From PALSA-505 sp035308365 (GTDB lineage: Bacteria; Actinomycetota; Actinomycetes; Streptosporangiales; Streptosporangiaceae), in NCBI GenBank assembly GCA_035308365.1, contig DATGGU010000076.1, forward strand, positions 158,053 through 222,052: a stretch of DNA of 64,000 nt, written 5' to 3'. A program made the position numbers and the translations under genes. The notes beneath the pieces are model-generated. The model did no database searches and was not told the origin of the DNA. It was given only the letters and a program-made list of their open reading frames with translations. Below are positions 1-8,047 of this stretch, piece after piece (positions within the stretch are counted from its first letter, which is position 1; each line of letters starts with the position of its first letter).

Positions 1-225
1 GCCTACCGGCACTCCGGCTACCCGGGCGGACTGAGCGCGATCGCTTACAGCGACCTGCTGGCCAGGCACCCCGAGCGGGTGGTCGAGAAGGCAGTCAAGG
101 GAATGCTGCCGAAGAACTCGCTGGGCAGGCAGATGCTGCGCAAGCTCAAGGTGTACGCGGGTCCTGAGCACCCGCATCAGGCGCAGCGGCCCGAGCCGTT
201 CGAGATCACACAGATCGCGCAGTAG
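1..225 (+). CDS. rplM: 50S ribosomal protein L13, 3' end only
   Basis: The reading frame is open from the first base and ends at TAG 223-225. It gives the last 74 residues of L13, with the typical segments VEKAVKGMLPKNSLGRQ and LKVYAGPEHPHQAQRP. L13 is an early-assembling protein of the large subunit. It is followed after 168 bases by rpsI, the near-universal rplM-rpsI pair. The start lies outside the window, so the 5' half cannot be described. Confidence 0.97.
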   Translation, partial: AYRHSGYPGGLSAIAYSDLLARHPERVVEKAVKGMLPKNSLGRQMLRKLKVYAGPEHPHQAQRPEPFEITQIAQ

Positions 226-249
226 ACACTGTGTTCTATTCAAAGTTTC

Positions 250-349
250 GGGTTATTCAAGAAACCAGCTCCGGTTGCGGTGGCAGCCACGGCAACGGCG
301 CTCGGACAGTCCCTCCGGGCCTGCCCTCGCTAGCCGGTTTGAATAACCC
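250..349. promoter_or_regulatory. Inverted repeat in the rplM-rpsI intergenic region
   Basis: GGGTTATTCAA (250-260) is matched exactly by TTGAATAACCC (339-349), giving 11-bp arms around 78 bases. A further TATTCAA occurs at 237-243. The arms are AT-richer than the surroundings. Such a structure could be an attenuator or protein-binding leader between the two ribosomal genes, but no known leader family is recognised. Function is inferred; the repeat itself is seen. Confidence 0.5.
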
Positions 350-393
350 TCACTGGGTGCAGGCACCGACCAGGAAGCATGAGGGAATGAATC

Positions 394-912
394 GTGGCTG
401 AGCCCACAATCGCGCTGGCGCCCGACGAGAGCGTCGAGGACGAGACCGAAGACTACGCCTCCGAGTACACCACGGAGTCAGCGCCGGATGCCGCTGCGCG
501 TGGCACGGCCCGCAGGCCGGTCCAGTCCGGTAACGCCGCAGGCACCGGCCGCCGCAAGGAGGCCATCGCCCGGGTTCGCATCGCCGCGGGCACGGGCAAC
601 TGGCAGATCAACGGCCGGACGCTGGACGGCTACTTCCCGAACAAGGTGCACCAGCAGCTCGTCAACGAGCCATTCGTCGTGCTCGGCGCCGAGGGCCGGT
701 TCGACGTGATCGCCCGCATCACCGGTGGCGGCGTATCCGGCCAGGCCGGTGCGCTGCGGCTGGGCATCGCCCGGGCACTGGTACTGGTGGATCCGGAGAG
801 CCGGCCTGCGCTGAAGAAGGCCGGGTTCCTCACCCGTGACGCCAGGGTCAAGGAGCGCAAGAAGTACGGGCTCAAGAAGGCCCGCAAGGCGCCTCAGTAC
901 TCCAAGCGCTAG
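394..912 (+). CDS. rpsI: 30S ribosomal protein S9
   Basis: This 172-residue protein starts at GTG 394. The first 50 residues are acidic and low-complexity (DESVEDETEDYASEY), an extension common in actinobacterial S9. The conserved core follows: GTGRRKEAIARVRI, the glycine-rich ITGGGVSGQAGALRLGIARAL, and the basic tail KKYGLKKARKAPQYSKR. The C-terminal Lys/Arg tail of S9 reaches the P-site tRNA. The gene follows rplM as in most bacteria and is probably co-transcribed with it. Confidence 0.98.
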   Translation: MAEPTIALAPDESVEDETEDYASEYTTESAPDAAARGTARRPVQSGNAAGTGRRKEAIARVRIAAGTGNWQINGRTLDGYFPNKVHQQLVNEPFVVLGAEGRFDVIARITGGGVSGQAGALRLGIARALVLVDPESRPALKKAGFLTRDARVKERKKYGLKKARKAPQYSKR

Positions 913-960
913 GTTGCGGTGCCGGGGCGGCTGATGCTGCTCGCTGGCCGGGGTGGCTGA

Positions 961-1110
961 TGCTGCTCGCTGACCTTCGGCCAGCTTCGCCGGGGCCCGC
1001 AGTGTTTGCCCGGGGGGCCGAGCCCCCCGGACCCCCACGAGCGGGGCTGGGGTTTGCCGTTTGCGGGGGGGCACCCCCGGAACCCTCGGAGTGACGGGTT
1101 GCGCCGTCAC
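961..1110. repeat. Double-hairpin dispersed repeat, copy 1
   Basis: Hairpin A is GCTGACC-TTC-GGCCAGC at 969-985. It is followed by TTCGCCGGGGCCCGCAG, then hairpin B with a perfect 9-bp stem CCGGGGGGC-CGA-GCCCCCCGG at 1010-1030. A third hairpin, GTGACGG-N6-CCGTCAC, sits at 1091-1110. The block recurs at 40464-40540 almost unchanged, and in diverged form at 1438-1492 and 39197-39254. It lies just after rpsI and could act as its terminator. Confidence 0.75.
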
Positions 1111-1360
1111 AAACCATGTGGCTGCCCTGGTCGGTCAGCAGGTGCCGGCCCGGCTGGGGTTCGCCACTTGCGGTGGGAGGGCCCCCGGACCCGAGGATCG
1201 GGGCTGGGGTTGTGTTTGTGGTGGGACGGCCCCCGGACTCGACGATAGGGGCCGGGGCCGGGTTGTGGTTTGTGGTGGGGTGCCCCCTGGACCCCAGCGA
1301 TCGGGGCTGGGGCCGGTTTTGTAGTTTGCGGGGGGACGACCCCAGGGCCCCCCGGGTGCC
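1045..1360. repeat. Imperfect ~50-bp tandem repeats between rpsI and glmM
   Basis: Units starting with GGCTGGGG or a close variant begin at 1045, 1152, 1202, 1250 and 1305. Each reads roughly GGCTGGGGTT, a T/G-rich stretch, GTGGGACGGCCCCCGGAC, then CGACGATCGG. Spacing is 48-55 bases except for the first. Together with the hairpin repeats this fills the 607-base gap 913-1519, in which no credible gene is visible on either strand. Confidence 0.7.
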
Positions 1361-1437
1361 AGGTTTCGCCCGGCGGGGCGGTGTGGATTGCGGATGGGGA
1401 TAGGTTCAATCCAATAGGGTGGCGGTTCAGGGTGCTG

Positions 1438-1492
1438 GCTGATCTGCGATCAGCTTCGCCGGGGCCGCAGACCAGCCGGGGGTTACGACCCC
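1438..1492. repeat. Double-hairpin dispersed repeat, copy 2 (upstream of glmM)
   Basis: GCTGATC-TGC-GATCAGC (1438-1454) is a perfect 7-bp stem in the position of hairpin A. It is followed by the shared core TTCGCCGGGGCCGCAG, then a weaker hairpin GGGG-TTACGA-CCCC ending at 1492. The stem bases differ from copy 1 but pairing is kept. It ends 27 bases before the glmM start, so it lies in or next to the glmM leader. Confidence 0.65.
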
Positions 1493-1519
1493 AGAGAATC
1501 AGCGGAGGATATCCCGTCT

Positions 1520-2935
1520 ATGGGCCGGCTCTTCGGAACGGATGGCGTCCGGGGGGTCGCCGGTCATGATCTGACCGCTCGGCTGGCCATGGACCTGGCC
1601 ACGGCCGCCGCGCAGACACTGGGCGACGCGGGGGCGTTCGCCGCGGCCCGCGCCACCAGCAGGCGGCCGTTCGCCGTCCTCGGCCGGGATCCGAGGGCGT
1701 CCGGTGAGTACCTGGAGGCCGCGGTCGTCGCCGGGCTGACCGGTGCGGGTGTGGACGTGCTCAGGCTGGGCGTGATTCCCACCCCCGCCGTGGCCTACCT
1801 GACCGGTGAGCTGGGCGCCGAGTTCGGTGTGATGCTGTCGGCCAGCCACAACCCGGCACCGGACAACGGCATCAAGTTCTTCGGCACCGGCGGCCTGAAG
1901 CTGCCCGATGAGGTCGAGGACGACATCGAGGACAGGCTCAAACGGAATGTCACGGTCCCCGGGCCGCCCGCCGCTGGCTTCGGCCGGGTCCGCGATGCCT
2001 CGGTCGAGCCGGAGCGTTACCTGGACCACCTGGTCGACTCGCTACGCCAGGAGGGCACTGCGCCTTCCTGGCCGGAAAGACACGCTACGGCCGAGGCCCG
2101 GCCGCTGACCGGGCTGCGGGTCGTCGTCGACTGCGCGCACGGCGCCGCCTATGCCTTGGCGCCCGAGGCGCTGCGGCGCGCGGGCGCCGACGTCATCGCG
2201 ATCGGTGCCGAACCCGACGGGGTGAACATCAACCAGGGCTGCGGCTCGACCTCGCTCGGTGCCCTGTCGGCCGCGGTGGTTGCCCACAACGCGGACGCCG
2301 GCATCGCGCACGACGGCGACGCCGACCGCTGCCTGGCCGTGGATGCCGCCGGGCGGCCGATCGACGGTGACCAGATCCTCGCCATCCTCGCGCTCGGCTT
2401 CCAGGAGGCGGGCAGGCTCAAGGGCGGCACGGTCGTTGCCACGGTCATGTCCAATCTGGGATTCCGGCTGGCCATGAGCGACGCGGGGATCCAGGTGGTG
2501 GAGACCGCGGTCGGTGACAGGTATGTTCTCGAAGCCATGCGCGCCGGGAACTATGTGCTTGGCGGCGAGCAGTCCGGGCACATCATCCTGCTCGACCATG
2601 CGACCACAGGCGACGGGATACTCACCGGCCTGCAGTTGCTCGCCACGGTCGCGCGCAGCGGCAAGCCGCTGGCCGAGCTGGCCACCGTGATGACCAGGTA
2701 CCCGCAGGTGCTCATCAACGTCCAGGGCGTGGACAAGTCCCGGGTCGGCTCGGCGCCGGAGCTGGCGGCCGCTGTCGCCGCCGCCGAGACCGAGCTGGGC
2801 GCGCTCGGCCGGGTCCTGGTCCGGCCGAGCGGCACGGAGCCTACGGTCAGGGTCATGGTCGAGGCCACCGATGCCATAGCGGCCGAACGCGTGGCCGGCC
2901 AGCTCGCCGAATCCGTCCGCACCGCCCTCGGCTGA
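1520..2935 (+). CDS. glmM: Phosphoglucosamine mutase
   Basis: GlmM converts glucosamine-6-phosphate to glucosamine-1-phosphate for UDP-GlcNAc and cell-wall synthesis in the cytoplasm. The 471-residue protein begins MGRLFGTDGVRG, the family N-terminus. It carries the phosphoserine loop MLSASHNPAPDNG near residue 110, the metal loop AHDGDADRC near 260, the sugar-binding GEQSGHI near 350, and the phosphate-binding RPSGTEPTVRVMVE near 435. It is about 20 residues longer than most GlmM. AGCGGAGG at 1500-1507 supports the ATG start. No glmS or acpS follows, although they often do in related genomes. Confidence 0.97.
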   Translation: MGRLFGTDGVRGVAGHDLTARLAMDLATAAAQTLGDAGAFAAARATSRRPFAVLGRDPRASGEYLEAAVVAGLTGAGVDVLRLGVIPTPAVAYLTGELGAEFGVMLSASHNPAPDNGIKFFGTGGLKLPDEVEDDIEDRLKRNVTVPGPPAAGFGRVRDASVEPERYLDHLVDSLRQEGTAPSWPERHATAEARPLTGLRVVVDCAHGAAYALAPEALRRAGADVIAIGAEPDGVNINQGCGSTSLGALSAAVVAHNADAGIAHDGDADRCLAVDAAGRPIDGDQILAILALGFQEAGRLKGGTVVATVMSNLGFRLAMSDAGIQVVETAVGDRYVLEAMRAGNYVLGGEQSGHIILLDHATTGDGILTGLQLLATVARSGKPLAELATVMTRYPQVLINVQGVDKSRVGSAPELAAAVAAAETELGALGRVLVRPSGTEPTVRVMVEATDAIAAERVAGQLAESVRTALG

Positions 2936-2947
2936 CGTCACTGCGCC

Positions 2948-3018
2948 GTCGGCCCGGGAGTTCCACGCTGTCGGCCCGGGAATTCCACGTCGCGACCTTT
3001 GTTCGCTGAGAGCGAACA
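2948..3018. terminator. 22-bp direct repeat and hairpin after glmM
   Basis: GTCGGCCCGGGAxTTCCACG occurs twice in tandem (2948-2967 and 2970-2989). It is followed by the hairpin TGTTCGCT-GAG-AGCGAACA at 3000-3018 and then GAGCTTTTCT. The hairpin plus T-rich stretch is placed where a glmM terminator would be expected. The 8-bp stem is short for this GC content. Confidence 0.45.
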
Positions 3019-3196
3019 TAGAGCTTTTCTCCGGGCCTCAGGAGCCGAGGATGCCTGGTGTGTACTGGCGGCGATGATCATGGTGGGGGCTGATCTGGGT
3101 GAGGATCAGGGCTGGCCGGGCTGAGATAGTGATGGGTCGGCCGGGTGAAGAGTTCGCTGGGCAGTTGAGCTGACTGGATCGCGGAGGCTGATCGGG

Positions 3197-3445
3197 ATGA
3201 GGCGGGCACATGAAGTTGCCAAAGTGCGGGCCGGCCGGGGGCGCGATGAGGCGGGCGCATGAGGTCGTCATGGTGCGGGCTGGGGAGGGTGCGCGATGAG
3301 GCGGGCGCATGAAGTGGCCATGGTGCGAGCTGGCGGGGGCGCGCGAGAAGGCGGGCACACGAGGTCGTCGTGGTGCGGGCTGGTGAGGGGGCGCTATGAG
3401 GCGGGCGCATGAAGTTGCCAAGGTGCGGGCTGCCGAGGGCGCGCT
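3197..3445 (+). repeat. 50-bp tandem array that duplicates the nnr 5' end
   Basis: Five units begin at 3197, 3246, 3296, 3346 and 3396, with periods of 49, 50, 50 and 50. Each resembles ATGAGGCGGGCGCATGAAGT followed by TGCC, GTGCGGGCTGG and GGGCGCG. The ATG is present in units 1, 2, 3 and 5 and is AGA in unit 4. Units alternate between a GAAGTTGCC and a GAGGTCGTC form. Unit 5 is the true start of nnr. The remainder of the 460-base gap 2936-3395 shows no gene. Confidence 0.85.
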
Positions 3446-4949
3446 GATGGCCACGTTGCCAGAGGGTGCGCTGATGCGCCGGGCCGCGTTCGGGCTGGCG
3501 TCGGTGTGCGCGGGGCTGCTCGCCCAGCCCTACGGGGCACGGGTGGTGGTGCTGGCCGGGAGCGGCGACAACGGCGGTGACGCATTGTATGCCGGGGCGT
3601 TCCTGGCCCGGCGCGGTGCGCGGGTCCATGCGATCACGGCGGGCTCACGGACGCACGTGGGCGGCGCCGGTGCGCTGCGGCAGGCCGGGGGGCGGCTGGC
3701 CGCTCCGGAGGACCGGGCGACGCCGGGGCTGATCCAGCGGGCAGATCTGATTATTGACGGGATGCTCGGCATCGGTGGCAAGGGTGGGCTGCGCGAGCCG
3801 CAGGCGTCGCTGGCGGCCCGGGCGGCCGGGTCGCGGGCGATCGTGGTCGCCGTCGACCTGCCCAGTGGCATCGATGCCGACACCGGGGAGCTGCCTGGCG
3901 CGGCGGTGCAGGCGGACGTCACGGTGACCTTCGGGACGTGGAAGCCCGGGCTGCTCGTCGACCCTGGGGCCGGGCAGGCGGGGATGACCGAGCTGGTCGA
4001 CATCGGGCTCGCGCCGTATCTGGGCGCGCCCGACCTGGTGGCGCTGCAGTCGGCGGACGTCTCCCGGCTGCTCCCGCTTCCCTCGGCCGAGTCTGACAAG
4101 TACCGGCGCGGGGTGCTCGGCGTGGTCGCGGGCAGTGACCGGTTCACCGGCGCCGCCTGGCTCGCGGTCGGCGGCGGGATTCACGGCGGCGCCGGGATGA
4201 TCAGGCTGGTGTCGGCCGAGGCCGCCGCCGGGGTGGTCAGGCAGCACTGGCCGGAGGCGGTCATCACCGTGGTGGGGACGGACGCGGAGCCCGCGGAGGC
4301 GGTGCAGACCGCGGGGCGGGTGCAGGCCTGGACGGCCGGGCCGGGGATGGGCACGGATGAACGCGCGACGGGGTTGCTCCGTCAGGTGCTCGCCAGCGAC
4401 GTGCCGGTGCTCGTGGACGCGGACGGGCTGACCCTGGTGGCCGCCGAGCCTGGCCTGCTGCGACGGGACGCGCCGACGCTGCTCACGCCGCACGCTGGCG
4501 AGCTGGCGCGGCTGCTCGGCGCGGACCGGGGTGACGTGGAGGCGCGGCGGCTGGAGCATGTGCGCAGGGCGGCCGATCAGCTCGGCGTGACCGTGTTGCT
4601 CAAGGGGTCCACGACCGTGATCGCCAGCCCGGAGAACGGGTCGCCGGTTCATATGAACCCGACGGGTACGCCGTGGCTGGCGACGGCAGGCAGCGGGGAT
4701 GTCTTGTCCGGCCTGGCCGGTGCGCTGCTCGCTCAGGGGCTGAGTGCAGTGGACGCGGCCGCTGTCGGCGCCTACCTGCATGGGATGGCGGCCAGACTGG
4801 CCGCGACCGGCCAGGACGGAGCCCTGGAGCGGCACGTGCCGGTTCACACGGATTCGGCCGCCGCGCCCATCGGTGCTTCCGATGTTGTGCGGGCATTGCC
4901 CGACGCCATCCGGGCCGTGCGGGACGTGGCCCGGCTGGGCGCGGATTGA
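3396..4949 (+). CDS. nnr: Bifunctional NAD(P)HX epimerase/dehydratase
   Basis: This 517-residue enzyme repairs hydrated NADH and NADPH. The N-terminal YjeF epimerase domain (about 1-215) shows VLAGSGDNGGDALYAGAFL and VAVDLPSGIDADTGE. The C-terminal ribokinase-like ADP-dependent dehydratase (about 230-500) shows LLTPHAGELARLLG, LLKGSTTVIASP and the GSGDVLSGLAGALLA motif. The start at 3396 is inside the last unit of the tandem array, and MRRAHEVAKVRAAEGALM matches the family N-terminus. The expected neighbour alr follows 83 bases later. Confidence 0.95.
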   Translation: MRRAHEVAKVRAAEGALMATLPEGALMRRAAFGLASVCAGLLAQPYGARVVVLAGSGDNGGDALYAGAFLARRGARVHAITAGSRTHVGGAGALRQAGGRLAAPEDRATPGLIQRADLIIDGMLGIGGKGGLREPQASLAARAAGSRAIVVAVDLPSGIDADTGELPGAAVQADVTVTFGTWKPGLLVDPGAGQAGMTELVDIGLAPYLGAPDLVALQSADVSRLLPLPSAESDKYRRGVLGVVAGSDRFTGAAWLAVGGGIHGGAGMIRLVSAEAAAGVVRQHWPEAVITVVGTDAEPAEAVQTAGRVQAWTAGPGMGTDERATGLLRQVLASDVPVLVDADGLTLVAAEPGLLRRDAPTLLTPHAGELARLLGADRGDVEARRLEHVRRAADQLGVTVLLKGSTTVIASPENGSPVHMNPTGTPWLATAGSGDVLSGLAGALLAQGLSAVDAAAVGAYLHGMAARLAATGQDGALERHVPVHTDSAAAPIGASDVVRALPDAIRAVRDVARLGAD

Positions 4950-5032
4950 GGCACAAGCCCGCACGTGGTGAGCGTTTATGCAGGTGGTCCCGGGCACCGT
5001 AAGGAAGTGCAAAACGTTACGGGCGGACCGGG

Positions 5033-6175
5033 GTGGTGGCTGTGGGCTGGCACACTGGCGTCGTGGATGTTACTGGCGAAGTCGTTATTGACACGGGCGT
5101 GATCAGGGAGAACACGGCCGCGCTGCGGGAGCGCGCCGGACCCGCGGAGGTTATGGCCGTGGTGAAGGCCGATGGGTACGGGCACGGGATGGTGGAGGCG
5201 GCCCGGGCGGCGCTGAGCGGGGGGGCCGGCTGGCTCGGGGTGACGACGGTGGGCGAGGCGGTCGCGCTGCGGGAGGCGGGGATCGGGGGGCGGGTGCTGT
5301 GCCTGCTGGACGATCCGGAGGCGAGGCATGGGGAGGCCATCTCGCGGAGGGTTGACCTGGGGGTGGGGTCGGGTGTGACGTTGCGGCGGGTCATCGCGGC
5401 AGCGCGGGAGGCTGGGCGGGCGGCCCGGGTGCACTTGAAGGCGGATACCGGGATGTCGCGGGGCGGGGCCACTGCGGTGGACTGGCCGGGGCTGGTGGAT
5501 GCGGCGCTGGCTGCGCAGGCGGAGGGGTGCCTGGAGGTCGTGGGGCTGTGGTCGCATATGGCCTGCGCGGACATGCCGGGGCATCCGTCGATCATGGCGC
5601 AGCTCAGCGCGTTCAGGGATGCGGTGGAGCTGGCCGAGAAGGCGGGGGTGCGGCCGGAGGTCCGGCATCTGGCCAATACGCCGGCCACGCTGACGCTGCC
5701 CGAGACGTGGTTCGATCTGGTGCGGCCTGGCGGGGGGATCTACGGGCTGTGCACACTGCCGGGTGGGCCGCCGGAGTGGCTGCGCGGGGCGATGACGGCG
5801 CGGACCCGGCTCGTGCAGGTGAAGCGGGTGCCGGCCGGGTCGGGAGTGTCCTATGGGCATCGGTACACGACGGCGCGGGAGACCACGCTGGGGCTGGTAC
5901 CGGTGGGGTATTCGGAGGGGCTGCCACGGGCGGCGTCGGGGCGGGCGCAGGTGTTCACCGGGGGGCGGCGGTGGGGGATCGCGGGCACGGTGTGCATGAA
6001 CCAGTTCGTGATCGACCTGGGTGACGCACCGGCCGGGACCGGGGACGAGGTGACACTTTTCGGGCCCGGTGACGACGGCGAGCCGACCGCGCAGGAGTGG
6101 GCCGAGGCGCTCGGGACCATTTCTTATGAGATCGTTACCGGATTCGGTTGCCGGTGGCCCAAAAGCTACCGTTGA
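5033..6175 (+). CDS. alr: Alanine racemase
   Basis: Alr is PLP-dependent and makes D-alanine for peptidoglycan. VMAVVKADGYGHG carries the PLP-binding lysine near residue 42. The second-subunit catalytic tyrosine region is GLVPVGYSEGLPRAASG, and GTVCMNQFVIDLGD is also diagnostic. The length, 380 residues, is normal. The start is uncertain: GTG 5033 gives 10 extra N-terminal residues, whereas GTG 5063 begins near the conserved VDVTGEVVIDTGVIREN. Neither has a strong ribosome-binding site. Confidence 0.95.
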   Translation: MVAVGWHTGVVDVTGEVVIDTGVIRENTAALRERAGPAEVMAVVKADGYGHGMVEAARAALSGGAGWLGVTTVGEAVALREAGIGGRVLCLLDDPEARHGEAISRRVDLGVGSGVTLRRVIAAAREAGRAARVHLKADTGMSRGGATAVDWPGLVDAALAAQAEGCLEVVGLWSHMACADMPGHPSIMAQLSAFRDAVELAEKAGVRPEVRHLANTPATLTLPETWFDLVRPGGGIYGLCTLPGGPPEWLRGAMTARTRLVQVKRVPAGSGVSYGHRYTTARETTLGLVPVGYSEGLPRAASGRAQVFTGGRRWGIAGTVCMNQFVIDLGDAPAGTGDEVTLFGPGDDGEPTAQEWAEALGTISYEIVTGFGCRWPKSYR

Positions 6176-6266
6176 GTAACTACATGGCGTTTGGGTAGTG
6201 ACCCTGCCCGTGACAGTGCCATGGACGGAAGAAGAGCAGGCAGAGCAAGACTGGTCGGGAGAATAG

Positions 6267-7394
6267 ATGGCCAACTGGCGGCGGGTCACCGGGATTACCG
6301 GGATCGCCGTGGGGGCCGCCGCGGCCGGGGTTGGCGCCGTGGTGGCTGCCGAACGGCTCGCGGCGAACCGGCTCCGGCTGTCCCCCGACCCAGCGGCCGG
6401 TGAGCCGCTTGGCGAGTTGCGCGGGCGTGAGTTCGTCGTCCTCGCACCGGACGGGGTGCCGCTGCACGTCGAGGTCAATGGCTCGGACGACGCGCCGGTC
6501 ACGATCGTGTTCTGCCACGGATACGCGCTGCACCAGGACTGCTGGCACTATCAGCGCCGCGACCTGGCCGCGGCGGCGCGGCTGGTGTTCTGGGACCAGC
6601 GCGGGCATGGCCGCTCCGGCCGGGCAGCCGCCGGGCCGCCGGTCAGCGTGAACCAGACCGGCGATGACCTGCACGCCGTGCTGCAGGCGGTGGCGCCGGG
6701 GAACACGCGCGTCATACTGGCCGGCCACTCCATGGGCGGCATGACGATCATGGCGCTGGCCGGCGGGCATCCCGGGCTGTTCGGGTCCAAGATCGTCGGC
6801 GCGGTGCTGATCGCGACCACGGCGTCCGGGCTGAGCAGCCCGGACGGCCTGGTGCCCTGGCTGCCCGGGCCGGCCAGGATGTTCCTGCAGCGGATCGCGC
6901 CGGCCCTGCTGCGCGGCGCCTCGGTGGGGCGGGCGGCGGCCCTGGTGGAGAGTGGCAGGCTGATGTCCAGGGAGCTCGAGCTGATGGCCACCAGGTTCCT
7001 GGCATTCGGCGATCCGCAGGCCAGCCTGACCCAGACCGAGTTCCTCGAGCGGATGATCCGGGACGCGCCGGTCGGCGTCATCTCCGAGTTCTACACCGCG
7101 CTGCTCGGCTGCGACCAGCGTGAGGTGCTCGACGTGCTCGGCAGGATACCGGTGACGGTGGTGGCCGCCGACCGGGACCGGCTGATCCCGCCGAAGCTGA
7201 GCGTGGAACTGGCCGAGACGATCCCGGGAGCGCGGCTCGCCATGGTTCCCGGGGCCGGGCACGCGGTGATGATGGAGCGCCCCGACGTGGTCAACGACGT
7301 GATCCTCGGCATGCTGAGCGAGGCTGCGCGCAGGCGGCCGCCGCGCAGGCTGGGGCGGCGGCGCCGTGAGAAAGGTGAGCAGGGAGTTGCCTGA
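6267..7394 (+). CDS. Alpha/beta-hydrolase with N-terminal membrane segment
   Basis: The 375-residue protein has a hydrophobic Ala/Gly-rich segment at about residues 8-30 that may be a membrane anchor. A standard alpha/beta-hydrolase fold follows: FCHGYALHQDCW (oxyanion region), FWDQRGHGRSGR, nucleophile elbow GHSMGGMT, acid region VVAADRDRLIPP and histidine GAGHAVMMERPD. GGGAGAA just before ATG 6267 is a good ribosome-binding site. It sits between alr and tsaE and overlaps tsaE by about 29 bases, an arrangement common in actinomycetes. The substrate is unknown. Confidence 0.85.
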   Translation: MANWRRVTGITGIAVGAAAAGVGAVVAAERLAANRLRLSPDPAAGEPLGELRGREFVVLAPDGVPLHVEVNGSDDAPVTIVFCHGYALHQDCWHYQRRDLAAAARLVFWDQRGHGRSGRAAAGPPVSVNQTGDDLHAVLQAVAPGNTRVILAGHSMGGMTIMALAGGHPGLFGSKIVGAVLIATTASGLSSPDGLVPWLPGPARMFLQRIAPALLRGASVGRAAALVESGRLMSRELELMATRFLAFGDPQASLTQTEFLERMIRDAPVGVISEFYTALLGCDQREVLDVLGRIPVTVVAADRDRLIPPKLSVELAETIPGARLAMVPGAGHAVMMERPDVVNDVILGMLSEAARRRPPRRLGRRRREKGEQGVA

Positions 7395-7899
7395 ACGGAT
7401 CGAGGTGGCGACCGCGGCCGGGATGCGGGCGCTCGGGCGGTGCCTGGCCGGCCAGTTGCGGGCCGGTGACCTGGTACTGCTCACCGGGCCGCTGGGGGCG
7501 GGCAAGACCACCATGGTGCAGGGGCTGGGCGAGGCGCTAGGCGTGCGCGGCCGGGTCACCTCACCGACGTTCGTCATCGCCCGGGTGCACCCTTCGCTGC
7601 ACGACGGGCCCGCGCTGGTCCATGTGGACGCCTACCGGCTCGGCGGGCTGGCCGAGGTGGACGACCTCGATCTCGACCTGGCCGGGTCGGTGACCGTGGT
7701 GGAGTGGGGCGAGGGGATGGCCGAAGGGCTGTCCGCCGACCGGCTGGAAATCACCATCGGCTTCGGCGAGGACGGTCCCGGCTGCGCTGAGCCGGGGGGC
7801 GATGAGCCGCGGACGGTGCTCATCCGGCGGGTGGGCGCGCGCTGGGCAGAGGCGGCCAGTTGTGACGTCGTGCAAACGCCGGGTGCCGGGCATGCGTAA
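7366..7899 (+). CDS. tsaE: tRNA t6A biosynthesis ATPase TsaE
   Basis: TsaE is the ATPase partner of TsaB/TsaD in making N6-threonylcarbamoyl-adenosine on ANN-decoding tRNAs. Walker A is LTGPLGAGKTTMVQG near residues 40-54. It is followed by the family signatures RVTSPTFVI and VHVDAYRLGG and the late VVEWGEGM. The length, 177 residues, is slightly above average. GTG 7366 and GTG 7375 are both possible starts, and both overlap the upstream hydrolase, implying translational coupling. tsaB and tsaD lie about 2.7 kb downstream. Confidence 0.93.
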   Translation: MRKVSRELPERIEVATAAGMRALGRCLAGQLRAGDLVLLTGPLGAGKTTMVQGLGEALGVRGRVTSPTFVIARVHPSLHDGPALVHVDAYRLGGLAEVDDLDLDLAGSVTVVEWGEGMAEGLSADRLEITIGFGEDGPGCAEPGGDEPRTVLIRRVGARWAEAASCDVVQTPGAGHA

Positions 7900-8047
7900 A
7901 ATCCGTGTGTCCGGACCTACCGGGCGGCCGGAGCCTCTATAGTTCCGGCTGTTCCCATCATCCGGCTGTCCCAGGCCGCCGCCGAGCGCGTTGCGGCCGT
8001 GGCCGTGCCGCCGCCGCGGTGCGGATCTCTCACTCCGGAGGCGTGCG

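Noticed and set aside
3000..3018. A LexA/SOS box.
   Set aside because: The palindrome is GTTC...GAAC, the reverse arrangement of the actinobacterial GAAC-N4-GTTC box, and the hairpin is followed by a T-rich stretch.
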